From Salinibacterium sp. M195 (lineage in GTDB: Bacteria > Actinomycetota > Actinomycetes > Actinomycetales > Microbacteriaceae), in NCBI RefSeq assembly GCF_019443965.1, contig NZ_CP040814.1, forward strand, positions 2,108,001-2,172,000: a stretch of DNA of 64,000 nucleotides, written 5' to 3'. The notes below the pieces were generated by a model. That model was not told the DNA's origin. It made no database searches and worked only from the letters and a program-made list of their open reading frames with translations. The stretch's first letter is position 1. The number at the start of each line of letters is the position of its first letter. Below are positions 55,365 to 63,801 of this stretch, in pieces. Both the position numbers and the translations under genes were made by a program.

Positions 55365-55850
55365 CTAGGACTCATCAAGGATGTGCTGGATCTGACCAAC
55401 CGCAAGGCGCATTCCTTCGTCCATGCCCATCTTCGCCATCTCTTCGAGCTGATCTTCAGACTCGAATCCAGAGACGATCGTCAGCCGCGTACCTGCCTCG
55501 ATGGGCTCAAAGGTGATGCGAGCAGTCGTGACACCAAGGTCGCCAGACGGTTCGCCAGATTCGTCGGCGAATCCATCCTCAATCTCGAGTTCTCTCGGCT
55601 CGGTTATAGACACAAATCTCCACCAGCCGTGAATCTTTTCACCGTCGGGGCCCTGCATGAAATAGTGTGCCCGCCCGGCAGGCTCAAACTCGAATTTCAC
55701 GAACGTAGCTGGCCATTCCGGTGGCCCCCACCAGCGCTCTAGCTTCCGCGGATCGCTGACGAGTGACCAGGTTCGCTCAAGAGATGCCGAGAGTTCAGCA
55801 GTCGTCGTGAGTGTCAGATTCTCAACACTTGTCTCAGTCGTCACATTCAT
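55365..55850 (-). CDS. SRPBCC (AHSA1-like) ligand-binding protein
   Basis: A 161-residue START/Bet v1-type fold of the AHSA1 branch. Signs are ELSASLERTWSLVSDPRKLERWWGPPEWPATFVKFEFEPAG at the start (written as in the family, residues 16-56) and the C-terminal helix GWxMDEGMRLAVGQI-like segment. Such proteins bind small hydrophobic ligands in a deep pocket. It follows the ArsR gene by 15 bases and is presumably controlled by it. Ligand unknown. Confidence 0.85.
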   Translation of the reverse strand: MNVTTETSVENLTLTTTAELSASLERTWSLVSDPRKLERWWGPPEWPATFVKFEFEPAGRAHYFMQGPDGEKIHGWWRFVSITEPRELEIEDGFADESGEPSGDLGVTTARITFEPIEAGTRLTIVSGFESEDQLEEMAKMGMDEGMRLAVGQIQHILDES

Positions 55851-55865
55851 TTTTCCACCGTTCTT

Positions 55866-56198
55866 TCAATCGTCGTTGAGCACATCGCCCATGCGGAGCG
55901 CCCGTTGCTTCCACACTTCTTCAAAGTGCGAAAGCAGGGTTTGGATGCGATGAATTGACGTGAGATTTCCGCGCACGATCTGTTCACGGCCGTGACGCTG
56001 TTTCGACACAAGCCCTGCCGACTGCAGCACAGCTACGTGTTTCTGCACCGCGGCAAAGCTCATTTCATAGCTGGCGGCCAAGTGCGAAATTGAGGCTTCC
56101 TCTCGCATCACTCGAGTCACGATGTCTCGGCGCGTGGCATCGGCTAGCGCGCGAAACATCGCGTCTACTTCTGTGTCCGCTAATTCATATACAACCAT
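55866..56198 (-). CDS. ArsR-family transcriptional regulator
   Basis: A 110-residue winged-helix repressor. The fold starts AMFRALADATRRDIVTRVMREEASISHLA and its recognition helix is in FAAVQKHVAVLQSAGLV; the wing contains RHGREQI. No metal-binding CxC motif is present, so it is probably not a metal sensor but of the SRPBCC-linked group. The ATG lies within a perfect palindrome, which implies autorepression. First gene of the trio. Confidence 0.9.
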   Translation of the reverse strand: MVVYELADTEVDAMFRALADATRRDIVTRVMREEASISHLAASYEMSFAAVQKHVAVLQSAGLVSKQRHGREQIVRGNLTSIHRIQTLLSHFEEVWKQRALRMGDVLNDD

Positions 56199-56210
56199 TT
56201 GGTTGTATAT
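56187..56210 (-). promoter_or_regulatory. Palindromic operator of the ArsR operon
   Basis: ATATACAACCA and TGGTTGTATAT are perfect 11-bp arms around two bases. The right-hand end on the minus strand includes the ATG of the ArsR gene, and TATAC inside the left arm could be the -10. A bound repressor would block both the promoter and the start codon. Confidence 0.8.
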
Positions 56211-56264
56211 TATTCCGGCGTGAATCTCAGCGCAAGAGAGATCTCACACATTATCGACGAAGCG

Positions 56265-57050
56265 CTAGAGCTTTCGTAAGGTGAGAATCTGCTCAGCCCG
56301 ACCAAACGGGCCCGCTCCATCGTGAAGCACTGTCGATGTCAAACCGATGCCATCGGAACCAAAGTTGACCGCATTCTCTAGCCCCAACCACTCACCAACA
56401 GGCAGCCGGTACAGATGCACCTGAAGATCGACATTGGGGAACGCGTAGCCCCCATCGCCCGGCTTTACCCGGGTAGCAATCCCATTACTGGTGTCGACCA
56501 GGCCCGTCAACCTAGCGAAATCGCTTACCGGTTCGTTAGAGAGCAACGGGAACGGGGTGCGCAACCACACCCTGCCGCTCCCGGCCGAGTGTTCCGGCAA
56601 CGCTCGCGCCTCGATCGACTGAATGTAGCCGCCTGGCCACTGCGCGAGGTCAACGGCGGCGCCCGCCTGCTCAACCGAAGGCATCCGCCTGTCCACAATT
56701 CCCTGGACGTCTGACGTATCAGAGACCTGCAGCCTCCAGGCTGTCGCGCGCACCGCAACGCGCCCGCCCGCAATTAACTCTGCTTGCACAAGCTCAATCG
56801 TGCGTCCAGAACGCAACACCGAACTGACGACCTCAAACTCGCCATCAGGAATCAAACCAAGAATTTCGTAGCTGATCCTCGCGATACGCAATTCAGAGCG
56901 TGGTTCGAATGATTCCAAGACGTGCGCCAAGATACCGGCAACGGGAGCCATATGCTGCTCGTGCGGATTCCATGCACCTTGCGCATGTATGGTCGATTCG
57001 AAGTGGGTGTCGTCGTGTCGCACGTAATACGACTGCGCTATAGATGTCAC
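56265..57050 (-). CDS. Acyl-CoA thioesterase family protein (double hot-dog)
   Basis: A 261-residue protein with two hot-dog halves typical of TesB-like thioesterases: the first contains RIARISYEILGLIPDGEFEVVSSVLRSGRTIELVQAELI, the second VDLQVHLYRLPVGEWLGLENAVNFGSDGIGLTSTVLHDGAG-type sequence (residues 200-240). The GAWNP start is also usual. It would hydrolyse an acyl-CoA; substrate unknown. Single gene on the minus strand with the DUF4287 trio downstream. Confidence 0.82.
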   Translation of the reverse strand: MTSIAQSYYVRHDDTHFESTIHAQGAWNPHEQHMAPVAGILAHVLESFEPRSELRIARISYEILGLIPDGEFEVVSSVLRSGRTIELVQAELIAGGRVAVRATAWRLQVSDTSDVQGIVDRRMPSVEQAGAAVDLAQWPGGYIQSIEARALPEHSAGSGRVWLRTPFPLLSNEPVSDFARLTGLVDTSNGIATRVKPGDGGYAFPNVDLQVHLYRLPVGEWLGLENAVNFGSDGIGLTSTVLHDGAGPFGRAEQILTLRKL

Positions 57051-57142
57051 AACACCAGCCTAGCCAGCCAACGTGCGCACAGTCCGCTAGCGCTCGCGCA
57101 GCGTCTCGATCAGTTCACTCTTATTGAGTACGGAACACGAGG

Positions 57143-58240
57143 CTAGAACAACATCGGTTGCGGCATCGCCCTAGCTGCAAGCTCCGGTGGCAATTCCTCT
57201 GCGATCAACGAACGCTCGCCGTTGCCATCTCGAGTACGAAGTTGCGACCGTGACCCAACGATTCCCGTCGCAGGGTCGAGAATCGTTCGCTCCAGTCCGT
57301 GACGCACGATAATTGGTTTCAACTTTGCTGCGAGCCACTGTCGATACTCCTTGGGCGCATAAGTACCCCGGGCATACATAGCCCGATACCGCTCCACGAG
57401 CTCGGGATGCGCACTCTCCAACCATTGGAAATACCACTCCCTCGTGCCTGGCTTCAAATGCAGGGCCGAATAGGCAATTGACGTGCCACCGGCTGCTTTC
57501 ACTTGGGCCACCGCTCGTTCAAGATGATCGCGAGTGTCAGTAAGGAATGGCAATATCGGCATGAGAAACACTGCGCAATCCAGACCAGCCTCTCGCACAG
57601 CAGAAACCGTAGCCAGTCGCGCTTTCGCTGTCGGAGTACCGGGTTCGACCGACTGCTGCAATTCGTCATCGTAAATGGCGATCGACATGCCCACATCTAC
57701 CGGAACGTGCTCGCTCGCCTCGGCCAGGAGCGCGAGATCACGTCGCAGCAACGTGCCTTTTGTCAGGATGGATAACGGCGTGCCAGACCCGGCCAGCGCA
57801 GCAATGATCCCCGGCATCAGGCGATACCGGCCTTCCGCCCGTTGATACGGATCGGTGTTGGTGCCCAGAGCAACCGGATGTCGACCCCAGCTTGGCTTGC
57901 TGAGCTCCCGAGCCAGCACCTCGGCCACGTTCACTTTGACAATGATTTGGGTGTCGAAATCTTTGCCAGCGTCAAGATCAAGGAACTCGTGTGTCGGGCG
58001 GGCGAAACAGTAGGTGCACTGATGGAGGCACCCGCGCATGGGGTTGATAGTCCAACCAAACGGCATATCGCTCGCGGTCGGAACCTTATTTAACGCACTC
58101 TTCGCGAGCACTTCGTAGAACGTAACTCCCTCGAAATCGGGTGTGCGCACCGTGCGAACAAGATTGTTGAGTCGCGCGAGCCCCGGAAGGGCGTTAGGTG
58201 TTTCACTGCTGACCTGTTGCCCGCTCCACCTCATAGACAT
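57143..58240 (-). CDS. Radical SAM protein (Rv2578c family)
   Basis: A 365-residue radical SAM protein with the [4Fe-4S] motif C71-x3-C75-x2-C78 in GCLHQCTYCFARP. Surrounding NPMRGC and THEFLDLD motifs are those of the Rv2578c/SPL-related group. The C-terminal end contains a probable DNA- or RNA-related extension, but the reaction is not established. Full length, monocistronic on the minus strand. Confidence 0.87.
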   Translation of the reverse strand: MSMRWSGQQVSSETPNALPGLARLNNLVRTVRTPDFEGVTFYEVLAKSALNKVPTASDMPFGWTINPMRGCLHQCTYCFARPTHEFLDLDAGKDFDTQIIVKVNVAEVLARELSKPSWGRHPVALGTNTDPYQRAEGRYRLMPGIIAALAGSGTPLSILTKGTLLRRDLALLAEASEHVPVDVGMSIAIYDDELQQSVEPGTPTAKARLATVSAVREAGLDCAVFLMPILPFLTDTRDHLERAVAQVKAAGGTSIAYSALHLKPGTREWYFQWLESAHPELVERYRAMYARGTYAPKEYRQWLAAKLKPIIVRHGLERTILDPATGIVGSRSQLRTRDGNGERSLIAEELPPELAARAMPQPMLF

Positions 58241-58275
58241 ATTCGAACATACATTCGAATATCATGCAAACGAGT

Positions 58276-58842
58276 TCAGGATTGAGCGGCAACGATCGCC
58301 CGGGCGAACTCGCCAACCTGTCGCACCCCTCCCGCGGTTCCCGCCAGCTTCGCGGACGTGAGTGCGCCGTCGTAGACGACGGTGACATTGGCGACGAGAG
58401 CTTCGCCGCCTACCCCGTTGAGCAAACTAGCAACGTGCGCATGCAGGATTCTGCGGTATCGGGCTATTGATGTCTGCACGTCGGGCATCTCAGGGCATTC
58501 GATCGCGGCGTTAGTAAAGGGGCACCCATAGAAGGTTCCCGCGTCAATCTGGTCCGCCAAAGCAGCAAAGAGCCGTGCAACCCGATCAGCTGGTGCCGCG
58601 CGCGCATCGTCGGCGGCGCCAACGCGCTCCAACCACGCGTCAGCTTCTCGGTCGAGATAGGCGGTGATGAGCGCTTCCTTGCTAGCGAAGTGGTGATACA
58701 TGCTGCCCTTGGCAACGCCAGCTTGGGCGATCACCGTGTCGACTCCTGTCGCATTTATTCCCCGCGAGTAGAACAACGTCGCCGCAGTGTCGAGCAATTT
58801 CTGGCGGGAAGTGAGCCGGGTTTCAGGAGACGTTGATGGCAT
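58276..58842 (-). CDS. TetR-family transcriptional regulator
   Basis: A 188-residue TetR-type repressor. The HTH is RQKLLDTAATLFYSRGINATGVDTVIAQAGVAKGSMYHHFASKEAL. The C-terminal ligand domain is of the type with GCPFTNAAIE and DGALTSAKLAG, seen in regulators of small oxidoreductases and DsrE-like genes. It is divergent from the DsrE gene; twin operators lie between them. Confidence 0.9.
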   Translation of the reverse strand: MPSTSPETRLTSRQKLLDTAATLFYSRGINATGVDTVIAQAGVAKGSMYHHFASKEALITAYLDREADAWLERVGAADDARAAPADRVARLFAALADQIDAGTFYGCPFTNAAIECPEMPDVQTSIARYRRILHAHVASLLNGVGGEALVANVTVVYDGALTSAKLAGTAGGVRQVGEFARAIVAAQS

Positions 58843-58851
58843 GTTTGCAAT

Positions 58852-58893
58852 TCTAGACGAACCCGTCTAGATTTACTAGACGGATCCGTCTAG
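58852..58893. promoter_or_regulatory. Two TetR operators between TetR and DsrE genes
   Basis: Operator 1 (58852-58871) is TCTAGACG-N4-CGTCTAGA, operator 2 (58876-58893) CTAGACG-GATC-CGTCTAG. Both share the arms CTAGACG with a 4-base centre, with centres about 23 bases apart. They lie directly before both divergent starts, so the repressor should control itself and the DsrE gene. Confidence 0.85.
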
Positions 58894-58927
58894 AACTGCT
58901 GGATGGCCGACTCAAGGGAGCTAAAAC

Positions 58928-59284
58928 ATGTCAGATCTCAAAATTGCCGTCGTCATCCTCGAAACTCTCGAGAACAATAGCGCCCGCGTGTATCGCGGCC
59001 TCAAAACTGCCCTCGAATTCAAGGCAGCCGGAGACGACGTCGTCGTGATGTTCGACGGATCGGGCGTAGAGTCACTCGCCAAGATCGCCGACCCGAGCAA
59101 CCCCATGAACCCTCTCGTTAAGGCACTCGGCGACAACATCATCGGCGCCTGCGAATTCTGCGCGAAGTCTCACAACGTATTCGAGCCCATCAGGGACGGC
59201 GGATTCCCGCTTCTCTCCGACAACGGCGGAGAAGCGAGCGTTCGCAAGCTCGTCGTCGCCGGCTACCAGGTCATGAACTACTAA
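58928..59284 (+). CDS. DsrE/DsrF-like sulfur-relay protein
   Basis: A 118-residue protein with the DsrE fold (IAVVILETLENNSARVYRGLKTALEFKAAGDDVVVMFDGSG). Two cysteines, C75 and C78, in GACEFCAKSH match the active-site cysteine position of DsrE-like proteins and could carry a persulfide. Controlled by the divergent TetR regulator via two operators. AAGGGAG lies before the ATG. The partner is unknown. Confidence 0.85.
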   Translation: MSDLKIAVVILETLENNSARVYRGLKTALEFKAAGDDVVVMFDGSGVESLAKIADPSNPMNPLVKALGDNIIGACEFCAKSHNVFEPIRDGGFPLLSDNGGEASVRKLVVAGYQVMNY

Positions 59285-59302
59285 AAACTCGTGAGCGGCG
59301 CA

Positions 59303-59346
59303 AACCCTCGTCTCGACCGGCTTCTGCCGTTGTCGGGACGAGGGTT
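59303..59346. terminator. Terminator between DsrE and Met-rich membrane protein
   Basis: A 15-bp stem (59303-59317 with 59332-59346) with one G-T wobble and an inner 4-bp CGGC/GCCG hairpin. On the minus strand the stem ends in TTT. It serves two convergent genes. Confidence 0.85.
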
Positions 59347-59352
59347 CGTCGA

Positions 59353-59820
59353 TCACTTTCGCGACGAAAGAACCCGCACCGCAACGAGACCAAGAATGAC
59401 GCCGAAGATCATGTGCCCCATAAGTGAAAGCAATGCAGCCATGTCGACGGAGAATAGCGCGCCACCGAGCATCATCGGCATGATCATGAGCGGTCCAAGA
59501 ACCCACCAGATTGCACCGTAAACAACACCAACAAGGGCGCCACGTCCGTAGCTGGTGAGCAGTCGATTACCGAACAGCACCGTGAGACCTAGTCCGATCA
59601 TGATGGAGATCATCATGTGCACCAGGAATCCCACAATCGGTGACTCGGAGCCAACCATCATGGCCAACATGGGAAGCAATCCCATCATCGCCATCATCAT
59701 CCCGAACACGATTCCCCCGGCTACGCCGCCGAGGACTCCAGCGACAACGCGCCGCCCGAATGATGACGACGTCGATGTCGTTTGTGTAGCTGTTTTGTGT
59801 GAATTTTCAGTCGTAGACAT
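59353..59820 (-). CDS. Methionine-rich four-helix membrane protein
   Basis: A 155-residue protein with a Ser/Thr-rich cytoplasmic N-terminus and four hydrophobic helices. The first two helices contain many methionines (GMMMAMMG, LAMMVG, HMMISIM, MPMMLGG). Metal (copper) handling or redox protection by methionine are possible, but I recognise no named family. It faces the DsrE gene, so a shared thiol/metal stress theme is conceivable only as speculation. Confidence 0.7.
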   Translation of the reverse strand: MSTTENSHKTATQTTSTSSSFGRRVVAGVLGGVAGGIVFGMMMAMMGLLPMLAMMVGSESPIVGFLVHMMISIMIGLGLTVLFGNRLLTSYGRGALVGVVYGAIWWVLGPLMIMPMMLGGALFSVDMAALLSLMGHMIFGVILGLVAVRVLSSRK

Positions 59821-60003
59821 TGGAGTGCCTCCCGATAGATGTTGCCCCGAAATGGGTGGTTGCCAATGACGCTACGGAAGAGCGTGAATGTGCTCTGCGA
59901 TCTCGGACACACAAGAGCAATGCGGCCCGATTCTGCGTTTTCCCTGCCACCGATCGCATCGTGACGGACTGAGGCGACCGCCCACGCTGATAACCTCGTA
60001 ACC

Positions 60004-60519
60004 GTGTTTTCTAAAGTGACTGTTCCGACAATTCTTCAGACCCGCGATGGGGAGATGACGCTGAGGTACTCGCAATTAGGCGACATCGATACCATCCTTC
60101 AACTCCTGGCAGATGACCCTGTCAGCTCGCTTCGTGGCGACAATGCCCGACCCGAAGATCGTCCAGCTTACGAAAAGGCGTTCCACGCGATCGCTACAAC
60201 CCCGGCAAATGCCTTACTCGTCGTCGTCGCAGCAACTGGTGACGTCGTCGCAACCATGCAATTGACCGCTATCCCCGGAATGGCCCGACGTGGTTCGCAC
60301 CGGCTTCAAGTGGAAGCCGTGCGGGTAGCGTCAAGCCAACGTTCCGCAGGCATCGGCGGCGCCATGATGCGCTGGGTCATTGACACGGCCGCTCCCACTC
60401 TTGGCGCCTCCCTCATCCAGCTCACGTCGGATGAAGCACGCACCGATGCCCACCGCTTCTACACAAAGCTCGGCTTTGAGGCTTCTCACATTGGCTTCAA
60501 ATACACCGTGGAACTGTGA
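60004..60519 (+). CDS. GNAT-family N-acetyltransferase
   Basis: A 171-residue GNAT protein. Acetyl-CoA binding is in VEAVRVASSQRSAGIGGAMMRW (QRSAGIG loop); it ends with HRFYTKLGFEASHIGFK. Start is GTG at 60004, seven bases behind TAACCT, perhaps leaderless. It overlaps the second GNAT by four bases (GTGA), so both are co-translated. Substrate unknown. Confidence 0.88.
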   Translation: MFSKVTVPTILQTRDGEMTLRYSQLGDIDTILQLLADDPVSSLRGDNARPEDRPAYEKAFHAIATTPANALLVVVAATGDVVATMQLTAIPGMARRGSHRLQVEAVRVASSQRSAGIGGAMMRWVIDTAAPTLGASLIQLTSDEARTDAHRFYTKLGFEASHIGFKYTVEL

Positions 60520-61013
60520 TCGGCGACGCCTCAGCGGTCCGCGGCGAAGTAACCCTGCGCGACTTTATCGAGACTGATGCCGATAAGTGTTACGAGTGGA
60601 TGCGCGATCCCCAGTCGGTTGAGATGGCGGCGTTCACCGCCCCCGACCCCGACGACCGCGACGAATTCGATACGTGGATCACACGAGTTCTGGCAAACCC
60701 CACCATCACGGCGAAAGCGATTTGCAGCGACGGCGCGCTCGTCGGGATGCTCGCAACATTTACTCTCGACGACCATCGTGAACTGACCTACTGGGTTGAC
60801 CGCGCCCACTGGGGACAAGGTATCGCCACTACCGCGCTCGCCTTGCTCCTCGATATCGAAACTCACCGCCCCCTTCGTGCACGAACTGCCGCGCACAACG
60901 TGCGTTCCGCAGCCGTCGTTACGCGAAACGGGTTCGTTGAGACTGAGCGCAACGTTGACTTTGCTGAAGGGCTCAAGCGCGATAGCGAAGAGATAATCTT
61001 CGAGCTCTTCTAG
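60516..61013 (+). CDS. GNAT-family N-acetyltransferase (RimJ/RimL-like)
   Basis: A 165-residue GNAT of the ribosomal-protein-acetyltransferase-like branch (Acetyltransf_3): VTLRDFIETDADKCYEWMRD, YWVDRAHWGQGIATTAL and ARTAAHNVRSAAVVTRNGF. Substrate unknown. It is the second of a coupled pair. Its TAG stop is the + reading of CTAG at 61010-61013, while the convergent monooxygenase uses the same four bases. Confidence 0.88.
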   Translation: MIGDASAVRGEVTLRDFIETDADKCYEWMRDPQSVEMAAFTAPDPDDRDEFDTWITRVLANPTITAKAICSDGALVGMLATFTLDDHRELTYWVDRAHWGQGIATTALALLLDIETHRPLRARTAAHNVRSAAVVTRNGFVETERNVDFAEGLKRDSEEIIFELF

Positions 61014-62380
61014 GGCGTTCGACGGTAGCGTGCGCCGGCGTGCTCAGCCGGCAAGCGATTACCTTTTCCGTGCAGCTTGTTGCGCAACGTTCCCTCGACG
61101 TATTCCTCGGGGTAGAGCCCGCGCTCACGCAAAACAGGGATGACATGTTCCACAACGTCCTCAAAGGTTCCCGGCGTGATGGCGTAGGCAAGGTTGAACC
61201 CGTCAACATCGGTTTCTTCTACCCAACGTTGCAGTTCATCCGCAATCTCTTCTCCTGATCCAATAATGAACGGGCCAAGGCCGCCAATCGCGCCGAGTCG
61301 AGCGATGTCACGAACTTTCCACTCGCTACCATCATCATTCGCCTGCTGAAAGTTTGCGACGGTTGACTGAATCGCATTGCTCTTGACATTGCCAATTGGT
61401 TCATCGAGGTCGTACTGCGACAGGTCGATGCCCATCCATCCCGACATAAACACGAGGGCACCCTCTTCGCTGGCATAACTCAGATAGTCGGCGTATTTTG
61501 CGTGAGCCTTCTCGGATGTCTCATCGGTGATGATGGTGAGCAGGGTATAGATGCGCGCCGAGTAGCGATCGCGACCGGCTGCTTCGAGGGCGTCGCGGAT
61601 GCGCCCCACTGTGGCTTTCAGCCCAGCCTTGGTTGATGCTGCGACGAAGATCGCTTCGGCATTTCCGGCTGCAAATTCAACGCCACGAGGAGAGGCCCCC
61701 GCCTGATAGATTACTGGCGTTCGTTGCAACGATGGCTCAGACAAGTGGATGCCGGGCACGGTGAAGTGTTTGCCTTTGTGCTCAATGTCGTGAACCTTGC
61801 ACGGATCAGTAAACACGCCTGATTCGCGATCGCGAATGACCGCGTCCTCTTCCCACGAGCCCTCCCACAGTTTGTAGAGAACCTCGAGATATTCGTCGGC
61901 ATGATCGTAGCGATCGTCGTGTTCGAGCTGATCATCGTTGCCCATGTTTCGCGCGGCCGAGGGAAGGTAGCCGGTGACAACGTTCCAGCCGACGCGACCC
62001 TTAGTCAAGTGGTCGAGCGTGGACATGCGACGCGCAAACGGGTACGGATGTTCGTAGGCCGTGCCGGCAGTAATCCCAAAACCGAGGTGTTCGGTGACGT
62101 GGGCCATTGCCGAGACCAGAAGAAGTGGATCGTTCACTGGCACCTGCGCACCGTGTCGAATTGCGGCTTCGTTCGAGCCGGCGTACACGTCGTAGGTGCC
62201 TAAGACATCCGCAATAAAGATGCCATCGAAGGTGCCGCGTTCGAGCAACTGCGCCAGTTCAGTCCAATAGTCGAGGTCTTTGTAGCGCCACGACTGGTCA
62301 TCAGGGTGACGCCACATTCCGGAAGACTGATGGGCGACGCAGTTCATGTCGAAGGCGTTGAAGCGAATTTGTCTAGGCAT
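61010..62380 (-). CDS. LLM-class FMN-dependent monooxygenase (NtaA/SnaA/DszA family)
   Basis: A 456-residue flavin monooxygenase of the bacterial luciferase-like superfamily. N-terminus MPRQIRFNAFDMN and the pattern GMWRHPDD, then GWNVVTGYLPSAARNMG and YQAGASPRGVEFAA are the marks of the nitrilotriacetate/dibenzothiophene-sulfone subgroup. These enzymes need FMNH2 from a partner reductase. The ATG at 62380 is taken; an upstream open frame adds unrelated residues. Divergent from a flavin reductase, the likely partner. Natural substrate unknown. Confidence 0.9.
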   Translation of the reverse strand: MPRQIRFNAFDMNCVAHQSSGMWRHPDDQSWRYKDLDYWTELAQLLERGTFDGIFIADVLGTYDVYAGSNEAAIRHGAQVPVNDPLLLVSAMAHVTEHLGFGITAGTAYEHPYPFARRMSTLDHLTKGRVGWNVVTGYLPSAARNMGNDDQLEHDDRYDHADEYLEVLYKLWEGSWEEDAVIRDRESGVFTDPCKVHDIEHKGKHFTVPGIHLSEPSLQRTPVIYQAGASPRGVEFAAGNAEAIFVAASTKAGLKATVGRIRDALEAAGRDRYSARIYTLLTIITDETSEKAHAKYADYLSYASEEGALVFMSGWMGIDLSQYDLDEPIGNVKSNAIQSTVANFQQANDDGSEWKVRDIARLGAIGGLGPFIIGSGEEIADELQRWVEETDVDGFNLAYAITPGTFEDVVEHVIPVLRERGLYPEEYVEGTLRNKLHGKGNRLPAEHAGARYRRTP

Positions 62381-62525
62381 GCCACCATGGTGCGCCGAGC
62401 CGCCATTCAACGCACCCGAGGGTGAAACAATCGACGCAACACAGGGAAACAAACCGACACATTCTCGCTTCGACGGTCGATGCGGCGCACTCTTGATCGC
62501 ATCCCCCAAACCTTCGGATGGACGA

Positions 62526-63104
62526 ATGCAGACAACAGTGAGACACCAGACAATCGCGCACCACGCGACTGACGGTTCTGATGAGCGAGCCTCATCCAGC
62601 GCCCAGATTAGTAGCGACGATTTTGCGCGCGCTTTTCGCCAATATCCTGGCGGCGTTGCCGTCATTACTGCGGACTCCCCCGACGGCCCTGTCGCGCTCA
62701 CCGCTACCTCAGTTGTTTCGGTGAGCGCCGAGCCGCCGCTTCTCGCGTTCTCGATTAGTCATCGCACTTCGACGGCGGCCAGCATCCGTAGCGCCCGTTC
62801 GTATGTGGTGCACTTCTTGGGCAAGGACCAGCTTGAGATCGCGCAGCTGTGCGCAACCAGCGGAGTCGACCGATTCGCAGATACCAGATTATGGGCGCGG
62901 CTAGCGACCGGCGAGCCGTACTTTCCGAGCGCACCGGCGTGGGTGGCGGGAACGCGGATTGACCAACTCGAGGCGGGGAGCGCTTCGATTATATTGCTCA
63001 GCGCGACGCAGTCTGCGGTCGACCCTCACTCTGACGGTGCTCCACCGCTCGTGTACTTCAATCGTGGCTGGCACCATCTTGGCGAACATTCCCAAGTGAG
63101 CTAG
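62526..63104 (+). CDS. Flavin reductase (probable partner of LLM monooxygenase)
   Basis: A 192-residue flavin reductase domain protein. The family pattern is FRQYPGGVAVITADSPDGPVALTATSVVSVSAEPPLLAFSIS, then HFLGKDQLEIAQLCA. It resembles the product of the gene at 12712-13215 but has an N-terminal extension of about 30 residues. Start at ATG 62526 is a best guess; the longer frame from 62346 overlaps the monooxygenase gene. Divergent arrangement suggests joint control. Confidence 0.85.
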   Translation: MQTTVRHQTIAHHATDGSDERASSSAQISSDDFARAFRQYPGGVAVITADSPDGPVALTATSVVSVSAEPPLLAFSISHRTSTAASIRSARSYVVHFLGKDQLEIAQLCATSGVDRFADTRLWARLATGEPYFPSAPAWVAGTRIDQLEAGSASIILLSATQSAVDPHSDGAPPLVYFNRGWHHLGEHSQVS

Positions 63105-63114
63105 TCGGCGGCAA

Positions 63115-63654
63115 CTACGCAGGCACGACTTCGGCGGTAGAGGTTTCATCGCCAGGCTCGTCGTCGCTCCACGATTCGACAAGAGAGATCCGCCCACGAG
63201 AATCTTTGACAGCAAGAACCAGCGCAATAATCGCGGTCGCGATACCAATGACCCCCAGAGGATTGGCGATTCCAATAGCAATCCCGAGAGCTGGTTCGTT
63301 CGGGCCGCTGATGATCGTTTGCAAGCCCTGAGGCGTCGAATCAGGGATTGTGAGCCCCAAAAGGAATCCGCACGCGCCCGATGCAATGAGTAGAGCGTGG
63401 GTGAGGGCCCGGGTCTCGAAGCCACGACGCGATGTGCGCCGAACTGCGAGCCCAGCGAGAACTAATAAGACAGCGAAGATCACGCCCAACGTTGCTGCAT
63501 AGGCAATCGTCAGATCACCGCCGATGCCAAAGAGGTGTCGGCCAAAAGAAATCCAACCGGCGACAGCGATGCCTGCCACGATCGCGACGGTGCCAGCGTT
63601 CCCTGCCCTCGGAGTCCCCGGGGTCGCACGAACCCTCATTGCGCTGTACGTCAT
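63115..63654 (-). CDS. Multi-span membrane protein of unknown function
   Basis: A 179-residue protein with four hydrophobic stretches (starting at about residues 22, 52, 83 and 118), Gly/Ala/Ile-rich, with a short basic N-terminus and an acidic C-terminal tail (SWSDDEPGDETSTAEVVPA). ATG at 63654 has GAGGCGA before it; a GTG at 63666 is possible. No recognised family. Convergent with the flavin reductase gene. Confidence 0.65.
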   Translation of the reverse strand: MTYSAMRVRATPGTPRAGNAGTVAIVAGIAVAGWISFGRHLFGIGGDLTIAYAATLGVIFAVLLVLAGLAVRRTSRRGFETRALTHALLIASGACGFLLGLTIPDSTPQGLQTIISGPNEPALGIAIGIANPLGVIGIATAIIALVLAVKDSRGRISLVESWSDDEPGDETSTAEVVPA

Positions 63655-63801
63655 CACTCGCCTCACTCATTCTGCTCAGTTAATCGTAGCGATGATGGAG
63701 CACTTGCTGGACACAATTGCGCGGCGTGTACTGCTAACGTGAGCCGAAGAAACCTCAGCGAAAGTCGGCGCGAGGTCGACCATCCACACCCAGGAGACCA
63801 T

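Noticed and set aside
62381..62701. Longer start for the LLM monooxygenase
   Set aside because: Extra residues are unlike the family and overlap the divergent flavin reductase.
54900..63800. Possible genomic island
   Set aside because: Genes are mixed accessory types, but there is no integrase, transposase, tRNA junction or flanking direct repeat, and composition looks like the rest by eye.
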